A DNA stretch of 8,579 bases from Lachnospiraceae bacterium (lineage in GTDB: Bacteria > Bacillota > Clostridia > Lachnospirales > Lachnospiraceae): NCBI GenBank assembly GCA_003484785.1, contig DNAD01000099.1, forward strand, positions 1 through 8,579, given 5' to 3'. Position 1 is the stretch's first letter; the number at the start of each line of letters is the position of its first letter. The notes beneath the pieces were generated by a model. That model was not told where the DNA came from. It did no database searches and saw nothing but the letters and a program-made list of their open reading frames with translations. Positions 1-4,758 of the stretch are shown piece by piece. Position numbers and translations under genes: made by a program.

Positions 1-142
1 ATGTCAGGGTAAAAAGCACTTCGTGTCGATTCAGTCAGCTGGCTGAATAAATACCTTTTACTATAAAGCCTCCGGCGGATGCGCACGCTTTTTATGTGTT
101 TAATATAAACGGAAAACAGGGGAAAAAGGAAAACAGGGATAG
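1..142. other. Upstream region of ruvA, no recognisable gene
   Basis: All three forward frames close within the first 50 bases, so a tail of an upstream gene may end here, but the few residues are not recognisable. A small hairpin is visible at 31-46 (6-bp stem including one G-T pair, loop AGCT), without a T-run, so I do not call it a terminator. The 10-mer GGAAAACAGG occurs at 111-120 and again at 128-137, which looks like a short local duplication in the ruvA leader. AGGGAT at 135-140 is the only purine-rich stretch directly before the ruvA ATG, and its spacing is short. I found no convincing -35/-10 pair, so the ruvA promoter is probably outside the window or weak. Confidence 0.5.
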
Positions 143-751
143 ATGATCGCATATTTAAAGGGAACGGTAGCTGCGATTTATGATCAGCAGATAGTGCTTG
201 AGGTCGGAGGCATCGGCTATAATATCATCATGCCCCGGAGCTCAATGGACAGGATAGGAGGGGTCTCGGAGGAGCATAAGATCTACACGTATCTGAGCGT
301 GAGAGAGGATGCGATGCTTCTGTATGGGTTCCTTACAAAGGACGACCTGGATCTTTTCAAGCTCCTTATACAGGTAAGCGGGATAGGTCCGAAGGGCGCG
401 CTGTCACTGTTGTCCGTCATGAGCGCGGACGAGCTGAGATATGCCATTGTTTCGGCAGATTCAAAAACGATATCCAAAGCTCCGGGAATAGGCAGCAAAA
501 CAGCCCAGAGAATGATAATCGATCTGAAAGATAAGGTTTCTCTCCGGGATGCGCTTGATGCGCAGTTATCCGGCGAGGGAGAAGAGACGGCAGGCAGCGC
601 CCAGACGGCAGCGCAGAGGGAGGCCGCGGAGGCTCTGGTGGCTTTGGGCTATTCACAAACCGGCGCCCTTAAGGCAGTAAGGACTGTCGGCGCCGAGGCA
701 GGAGACGATGTGGAAAAGATCCTTAAGCTGGCGCTTAAGGTAATAACATGA
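143..751 (+). CDS. ruvA: Holliday junction branch migration protein RuvA
   Basis: This is the DNA-binding subunit of the RuvAB complex. In the family it forms tetramers that clamp the four-way Holliday junction and load RuvB rings, which pump DNA during recombination and fork repair. The 202 residues match the usual family length. The N-terminal OB-fold (about 1-62) opens with MIAYLKG and contains the typical ending of strand and loop, LLYGF. Two helix-hairpin-helix motifs follow, LIQVSGIGPKGALSLLS (about 76-92) and ISKAPGIGSKTAQRMI (about 111-126). A low-complexity Ala/Glu linker (about 138-155) leads to the C-terminal three-helix domain that contacts RuvB (EALVALGYS onward). The ATG at 143 gives the standard family N-terminus, although the ribosome binding site is weak. 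The gene lies upstream of ruvB but 176 bp away, wider than usual for this pair. Its last codons contain a perfect 8-bp inverted repeat (721-740). Confidence 0.97.
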   Translation: MIAYLKGTVAAIYDQQIVLEVGGIGYNIIMPRSSMDRIGGVSEEHKIYTYLSVREDAMLLYGFLTKDDLDLFKLLIQVSGIGPKGALSLLSVMSADELRYAIVSADSKTISKAPGIGSKTAQRMIIDLKDKVSLRDALDAQLSGEGEETAGSAQTAAQREAAEALVALGYSQTGALKAVRTVGAEAGDDVEKILKLALKVIT

Positions 752-800
752 TATCCTTTTGGATACCTTGTTCTTTATTGATTATACAAAGGGGAGATCT

Positions 801-905
801 GTTACCGGCCGCAGCCCGAAAGGCTTAAGAACCTTAAGGCAAAGCCCGTTGCTATCGTGGCCCGAAGGGCCGCAGACAATATCGATTAAAGCGGTTATGG
901 CGGGG
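801..905 (-). repeat. Diverged intergenic element, minus-strand copy
   Basis: Read on the minus strand, this stretch carries four short blocks in the same order as the plus-strand element at 7534-7631: CCCCGCC (899-905), GTCTGCG (871-877), AGCAACGGGCTTTGC (839-853; the other copy lacks one A) and GGTAAC (801-806). Spacing between blocks differs by a few bases, as in structured elements with variable stems. Hairpins inside it include GGCCC-GAA-GGGCC (859-871) and CTTAAG-AAC-CTTAAG (824-838). GGCCGCAG also occurs directly repeated at 807-814 and 868-875. It lies entirely between ruvA and ruvB. I infer a dispersed noncoding repeat; a shared ancestral regulatory RNA is possible. Chance similarity cannot be fully excluded without a genome search. 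Confidence 0.5.
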
Positions 906-927
906 CAACAGATGATCATGAGGGGAA

Positions 928-1938
928 ATGGCACAAAGAACAATAGAAACAAACCTTACCGAAGAGGATGTTAAGATAGAAGGTTCTCTGAGACCGCAGA
1001 ATCTTAACGACTATATCGGGCAGGACAAGATAAAGAACAATCTGAGAGTATATATAGAGGCCGCAAAGCAGAGACAGGACGCTCTTGACCATGTCCTTTT
1101 TTACGGGCCTCCGGGGCTTGGCAAAACCACTCTTGCAGGGATAATAGCCAATGAAATGGGGAGTCATTTAAAGATAACCTCCGGCCCGGCCATAGAAAAG
1201 CCCGGAGAGATAGCGGCAGTTCTGAATAACCTGGCTGAGGGCGATGTCCTTTTTGTTGATGAGATACACAGGCTGAACCGGCAGGTTGAGGAGGTGCTCT
1301 ATCCCGCGATGGAGGATTACGCCATCGATATAATGATCGGAAAGGGCGCTACTGCCCGCTCCATAAGGCTGGAGCTTCCGAAATTTACTCTTGTGGGGGC
1401 CACCACCAGGGCGGGGCTTCTGACCGCGCCCTTAAGAGACCGCTTCGGCATTATCCACAGGCTGGAATTTTATACCAACGAAGAGCTTAAGACCATAATC
1501 CTGCATTCCGCAAAAACCCTTAATGTAGAGATCGAGGAGGAGGGAGCGATGGAGCTTGCCAGAAGGAGCCGGGGAACCCCGAGACTTGCCAACCGCCTGC
1601 TTAAGCGTGTAAGAGACTTTGCGCAGATCCGCTACGACGGCAGGATCACTCATGAAAATGCGGTGACAGCTCTTGATCTGATGGATGTGGATAAGCTGGG
1701 GCTTGACCGTGTAGACAGAAACCTTCTTCTTACTCTCATTGAGAAATTCGACGGAGGTCCCGTGGGACTGGATACTTTGGCGGCTGCCGTTTCCGAGGAT
1801 TCGGGGACCATAGAGGATGTTTATGAGCCCTACCTTATACAGAACGGGTTTTTAAACCGCACTCCCAGAGGCCGGGTTGCAACAAAAGCGGCCTATGAGC
1901 ACTTCGGTCTTGAGGGTTTACTTGACGCAGAATCCTAA
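928..1938 (+). CDS. ruvB: Holliday junction branch migration ATPase RuvB
   Basis: This is the AAA+ motor that forms hexameric rings on the arms of a RuvA-bound Holliday junction and drives branch migration by ATP hydrolysis. At 336 residues it has normal family length. The N-terminus reads into [13 protein letters not shown], the classic RuvB opening. Walker A is GPPGLGKTT (60-68, Lys66) and Walker B is DEIH (111-114). Sensor 1 is GATTRAG (157-163), the arginine finger is Arg170 in LRDRFG, and sensor 2 is RGTPRLANR (215-223). The C-terminal winged-helix domain follows ([26 protein letters not shown] and onward) and is complete. An in-frame TGA at 919 fixes the ATG at 928 as the first usable start. 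The AGGGGA before it (921-926) sits unusually close to the start codon. The 3' end also carries the -35 box of the zapA promoter. Confidence 0.98.
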   Translation: MAQRTIETNLTEEDVKIEGSLRPQNLNDYIGQDKIKNNLRVYIEAAKQRQDALDHVLFYGPPGLGKTTLAGIIANEMGSHLKITSGPAIEKPGEIAAVLNNLAEGDVLFVDEIHRLNRQVEEVLYPAMEDYAIDIMIGKGATARSIRLELPKFTLVGATTRAGLLTAPLRDRFGIIHRLEFYTNEELKTIILHSAKTLNVEIEEEGAMELARRSRGTPRLANRLLKRVRDFAQIRYDGRITHENAVTALDLMDVDKLGLDRVDRNLLLTLIEKFDGGPVGLDTLAAAVSEDSGTIEDVYEPYLIQNGFLNRTPRGRVATKAAYEHFGLEGLLDAES

Positions 1939-1950
1939 GTGATGTATTAT
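1922..1950 (+). promoter_or_regulatory. Sigma-A-type promoter for zapA, -35 inside ruvB
   Basis: TTGACG at 1922-1927 and TATTAT at 1945-1950 are separated by exactly 17 bases. Each box matches the housekeeping sigma consensus at five of six positions. The -35 box lies within the last codons of ruvB and the -10 box just after its stop. The predicted start of transcription is about 1957, which gives zapA a leader of roughly 84 nt. It would allow zapA, and by read-through the genes after it, to be expressed independently of ruvAB. This is a prediction from sequence only. Confidence 0.7.
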
Positions 1951-1959
1951 AGTAAGCGC

Positions 1960-1978
1960 CATCAGGCAAAACCTGATG
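1960..1978 (+). other. Hairpin near the 5' end of the zapA leader
   Basis: CATCAGG and CCTGATG form a perfect 7-bp stem around the loop CAAAA. No T-run follows, so it is not an intrinsic terminator. If transcription starts near 1957 as predicted, the stem stands within a few bases of the transcript's 5' end. Such a stem could protect the mRNA from 5'-end-dependent decay. That role is inference. Confidence 0.5.
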
Positions 1979-1989
1979 CCTCATGATTA

Positions 1990-2015
1990 CTGTGAAGGTA
2001 CTGAACAGTTACACA
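1990..2015 (+). repeat. Tail motif of the intergenic element, in the zapA leader
   Basis: These 26 bases align with 7618-7645 at 22 of 28 columns (four substitutions, two single-base gaps). The shared pattern runs GTGAA, GGTA, GAA-pyrimidine-AGT and ACACA in order. Here it lies in the untranslated leader between the zapA promoter and the zapA ribosome binding site. Only the tail of the longer element is recognisable at this site. Confidence 0.45.
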
Positions 2016-2040
2016 CTTTTTATCAAAGCAGGTGATATTT

Positions 2041-2403
2041 ATGGCCATCAACGGAAAAGGGACTGAGGTAGTTATAGACGGAAAGGTTATAAAGCTCAGC
2101 GGTTACGAGAGCGAGGAATACCTCCAGAAGCTTGCCTCTTATTTAAATGCAAAGATCGCGGAATATAACAGGATGGAATCCTTTAAGAGGCAGCCCTCCG
2201 ATATGCAGAGCATTCTCCTGCAGCTGAATATTGCCGATGACTATTTTAAGACAAAGGCCGAGCTGGATGAGCTTTCGGCAGAGCTTGAGGCAAAGGATAC
2301 CGAAATGTACGATCTTAAGCATGAACTCATAGCCGCGCAGATCAAGCTTGAAAGCAGAGAAAAGCAGATAAAAAGCTATCAGAAGGAGCTTGGGAAAAAA
2401 TAA
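2041..2403 (+). CDS. zapA: Cell division protein ZapA
   Basis: ZapA proteins bind FtsZ in the cytoplasm and bundle or align its protofilaments at the division site. The 120 residues show the family pattern: a short beta N-terminus (VVIDGKVIKLSG), then SEEYLQKLASYLNAKIAEY, a first long helix, and a C-terminal coiled coil (about 70-118, rich in Glu, Lys and Leu heptads) for dimerisation. A GTG at 2032 would add three residues, but AGGTGA at 2030-2035 is a good ribosome binding site five bases before the ATG at 2041 and overlaps that GTG, so I chose the ATG. The gene has its own predicted promoter at 1922-1950 and ends in an intrinsic terminator. It stands upstream of a cell-wall synthesis gene, which fits a division role. 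A cytoplasmic coiled-coil protein of another kind is unlikely given the N-terminal pattern. Confidence 0.92.
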   Translation: MAINGKGTEVVIDGKVIKLSGYESEEYLQKLASYLNAKIAEYNRMESFKRQPSDMQSILLQLNIADDYFKTKAELDELSAELEAKDTEMYDLKHELIAAQIKLESREKQIKSYQKELGKK

Positions 2404-2407
2404 AGGC

Positions 2408-2435
2408 GGGGCTGTCCATGACAGCCTCTTTTTTT
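2408..2435 (+). terminator. Intrinsic terminator after zapA
   Basis: A 9-bp stem (2408-2416 with 2420-2428, one G-T pair; core GGCTGTC / GACAGCC) with loop CAT is followed directly by seven T residues (2429-2435). It starts four bases after the zapA stop, and its T-tract ends five bases before the ATG of the U32 gene. It should stop much of the zapA transcription. I see no separate promoter for the U32 gene, so that gene is probably expressed by read-through. Confidence 0.9.
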
Positions 2436-2440
2436 GACGT

Positions 2441-4753
2441 ATGAATAAACAGGTTGAATTATTATCTCCCGCGGGAGACATGGAGTGCTTCAGAGCTGCG
2501 ATAAACGCAGGCGCGGACGCTGTCTATCTGGGCGGGAACAGGTTTAACGCCAGGGCATATGCCTCAAATCTTGATCAGAAAGAGCTCATCGAGGCTTTGG
2601 ATATTGCGCATCTTTTCGGCAGAAGGATCTATCTTACTCTCAACACGCTTTTTAAGGATAATGAACTTACAGAGGTTTATGACTATATCTATCCTCTTTA
2701 TATAAACGGGCTTGACGGAGTCATTATTCAGGATCCCGGCGTGGCAAAGCTGTTAAGGGAATGTTTTCCCGGGCTTCCTCTTCACGCAAGCACACAGCTC
2801 TCCGTAACCGGCGCAGAGGGCATACGTCTTTTGAGTGACTCGGGCATAAGCCGGGTGGTACCCGCAAGAGAACTGTCCCTTATCGAGCTGAAAAGGATGA
2901 GGGACGAGACAGGGATGGAGCTTGAGTGCTTTATCCATGGCGCCCTCTGTTATTCCTATTCCGGCAAATGTCTGTTTTCCTCCCTTCTCGGAGGAAGGAG
3001 CGGAAACAGGGGGCGCTGCGCGGGACCCTGCAGACTGCCTTATAAAACGGGTAAGGATGATAAGGAAAAATACTATCTCAGCGCTAAGGATATCTGTGTG
3101 ATAGATGTCCTTGACAGGCTTATTGATGCGGGCATCTATTCCTTCAAGATAGAGGGAAGGATGAAGGGCCCGGAGTATGTCGCGGGTGTTACCGGAATAT
3201 ACAGAAAATATATTGACAGGATCCTTGCTTCGGACCATACAGAGCCTTACCGGGTTGATAAAAAGGACAGAGATGATCTTATAAAGCTCTATACCAGAGG
3301 CGGAAATTCCGGGGGCTACTATTTTAAGCAGAACGGAAGAGATATGCTCTCCATAGACAGCCCCGCTTATGACAGAACACAGGAAGGCCTTCGCAAAAAG
3401 CTGTATCTTGAGTATGGGGGAAAAGCCCCGAAGCGCCCTGTAGTGATGCGTGCCGTTATCGAGGAAGAAAAACCCTCGGTTCTTGAGCTTTCCTGTGAGC
3501 ACAACGGGAGAGAGCTGCGGGTCTGTGTTAACGGAGAGACGGCGGAAAGCGCAAAAACAAGGCCTCTTGGAACGGAAGAGATCAACAGACAGCTTAAAAA
3601 GCTTGGAAATACCGAATTTCAGGCCATAAGCACACAAACGGTCATTAAGGGAAGTCCTTTTATGACGGCGGCTTCACTGAACGCCCTCAGAAGGGACGGG
3701 ATCTTATGCCTTAAGAGCACACTCCTTTCGGAATATAAACGAGAGTTAGAATATGACAGAGAAAAAGCAGACGGACTGCTGATAAAGGAACAGGGACAGG
3801 TTAACATAACATCGGGAGGAAATTCTGCTGCTGAGCCCGAAACAGGCTCCTTTCCGAAGCTTCATGTAAGCTTTACGGATCTTAACCTTCTCGGAGCTGT
3901 TCTTATGACGGAGGGAGTGAATGCGGTTTCCTTCCCCGTATCGATACTGAACAGCGCAGACGAGCTTAAGGATATCTGTAAGAGGGTAAGAGAGCATGGA
4001 AAGCTGTTCATTCCCAGACTGCCCTATATCATAAGAAACAATATTTTTCCGGCCTCTTCGGACGCGGTTAAGCTGCTATGGGAATACAGCGACGGAGTCC
4101 TCATCGATAATATTGAATTGCTGTACCGTTTATCGGACACAGGTTATGATAAACTGATCATAGGAGATATTCATCTTTACGCCCTGAACCGATGCGCCTT
4201 AAGCCTTCTTAAAAGCTTCGGGGAAAACCTCATCACCACGGTGCCCGTTGAGCTTAATAAAAAGGAGCTGCTTGGAAGAAACGTAAAAGGTGAGGAGCTT
4301 ATCGCGTACGGAAGGCTCCCTCTTATGCTGAGCGCCCAGTGCGTAAGACATACTCTTGGCTTATCCAGAGAAAAGGCATCCCCATCGGGCGATTGTCCGG
4401 GGACGAACAGGAGCCTGCTTTCGGATAGGCCAGACAGGAGTAAGGAGAGGAATAAAAGAAATATGCCGTCTCTGCCCTATGTATTTCTTAAGGACAGATA
4501 TTCAAATGAATTTCCCTGCTCAAACCTCTGCGGGGAATGCACGAACGTGATCTATAACAGTGTGCCGGTCTTTATTTCCGAAAAGGACGGGATCATTGAC
4601 AGGCTCAAACCGCGGTTTATACGGCTTGATCTTACGACTGAAACAGAAGAGGAATCTGTTGACATAATAAAATATTATGTAAATAAGAACCCGAATGCTG
4701 ATCCTCCGGTGAAAAAATACACGAAGGGTCATCTTAACAGGGGCGTGGAGTAG
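2441..4753 (+). CDS. Long U32-family 'peptidase' (collagenase-like, DUF3656-type)
   Basis: The opening ELLSPAGDMECFRAAINAGADAVYLGG is the standard U32 start. The U32 signature is intact at 162-180: ECF..GALC, then GKC. Cysteines 170, 177, 193 and 219 (in LSAKDIC) are placed like the four [4Fe-4S] ligands of the U32 protein UbiU, so I infer an iron-sulfur cluster. At 770 residues it belongs to the long clade that includes E. coli RlhA (YdcP), which is needed for a 23S rRNA cytidine hydroxylation; true protease activity is doubtful. The C-terminal half (about 470-650) looks like a second barrel-like domain, then has a polar insertion (about 645-685) and a Cys-x3-Cys-x2-Cys motif in FPCSNLCGEC before NVIYNS. 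An in-frame TGA at 2435 fixes the ATG at 2441, yet a T-tract and no Shine-Dalgarno precede it. The gene ends two bases before the SEDS-PBP start. Its exact substrate is unknown. Confidence 0.9.
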   Translation: MNKQVELLSPAGDMECFRAAINAGADAVYLGGNRFNARAYASNLDQKELIEALDIAHLFGRRIYLTLNTLFKDNELTEVYDYIYPLYINGLDGVIIQDPGVAKLLRECFPGLPLHASTQLSVTGAEGIRLLSDSGISRVVPARELSLIELKRMRDETGMELECFIHGALCYSYSGKCLFSSLLGGRSGNRGRCAGPCRLPYKTGKDDKEKYYLSAKDICVIDVLDRLIDAGIYSFKIEGRMKGPEYVAGVTGIYRKYIDRILASDHTEPYRVDKKDRDDLIKLYTRGGNSGGYYFKQNGRDMLSIDSPAYDRTQEGLRKKLYLEYGGKAPKRPVVMRAVIEEEKPSVLELSCEHNGRELRVCVNGETAESAKTRPLGTEEINRQLKKLGNTEFQAISTQTVIKGSPFMTAASLNALRRDGILCLKSTLLSEYKRELEYDREKADGLLIKEQGQVNITSGGNSAAEPETGSFPKLHVSFTDLNLLGAVLMTEGVNAVSFPVSILNSADELKDICKRVREHGKLFIPRLPYIIRNNIFPASSDAVKLLWEYSDGVLIDNIELLYRLSDTGYDKLIIGDIHLYALNRCALSLLKSFGENLITTVPVELNKKELLGRNVKGEELIAYGRLPLMLSAQCVRHTLGLSREKASPSGDCPGTNRSLLSDRPDRSKERNKRNMPSLPYVFLKDRYSNEFPCSNLCGECTNVIYNSVPVFISEKDGIIDRLKPRFIRLDLTTETEEESVDIIKYYVNKNPNADPPVKKYTKGHLNRGVE

Positions 4754-4758
4754 CTTTG
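4745..4758 (+). promoter_or_regulatory. Ribosome binding site and TTG start of the SEDS-PBP gene, inside U32 end
   Basis: GTGGAG (4745-4750) lies in the last codons of the U32 gene, five bases before the TTG at 4756. The U32 stop (4751-4753) falls between them. A ribosome finishing U32 ends over this site, so translation is probably coupled. The weak TTG start would keep the level of the membrane enzyme low and tied to U32. No alternative ATG with a better site is seen nearby. Confidence 0.65.

Noticed and set aside
65..95. AAAGC...GCTTTTT as a terminator before ruvA
   Set aside because: Only five weak outer pairs form and the inner bases do not continue the stem.
752..765. TATCC-TTTT-GGATA after ruvA as a terminator
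   Set aside because: The stem is five A/T-rich pairs and no T-run follows.
759..974. Open frame of 71 codons in the ruvA-ruvB gap
   Set aside because: It runs into ruvB in another frame, has no ribosome binding site, and its sequence looks like translated stem-loops.
2032..2040. GTG start that would add three residues to ZapA
   Set aside because: It overlaps the AGGTGA that serves the ATG at 2041.
2434..2462. TTGACG-17-AATTAT as a promoter at the start of the U32 gene
   Set aside because: The -35 overlaps the terminator T-tract and transcription would begin inside the coding sequence, after its only good start.
2753..3637. Long open frame of 294 codons on the minus strand
   Set aside because: It lies wholly inside the U32 gene, shows no family pattern, and is a by-product of the plus-strand codon use.
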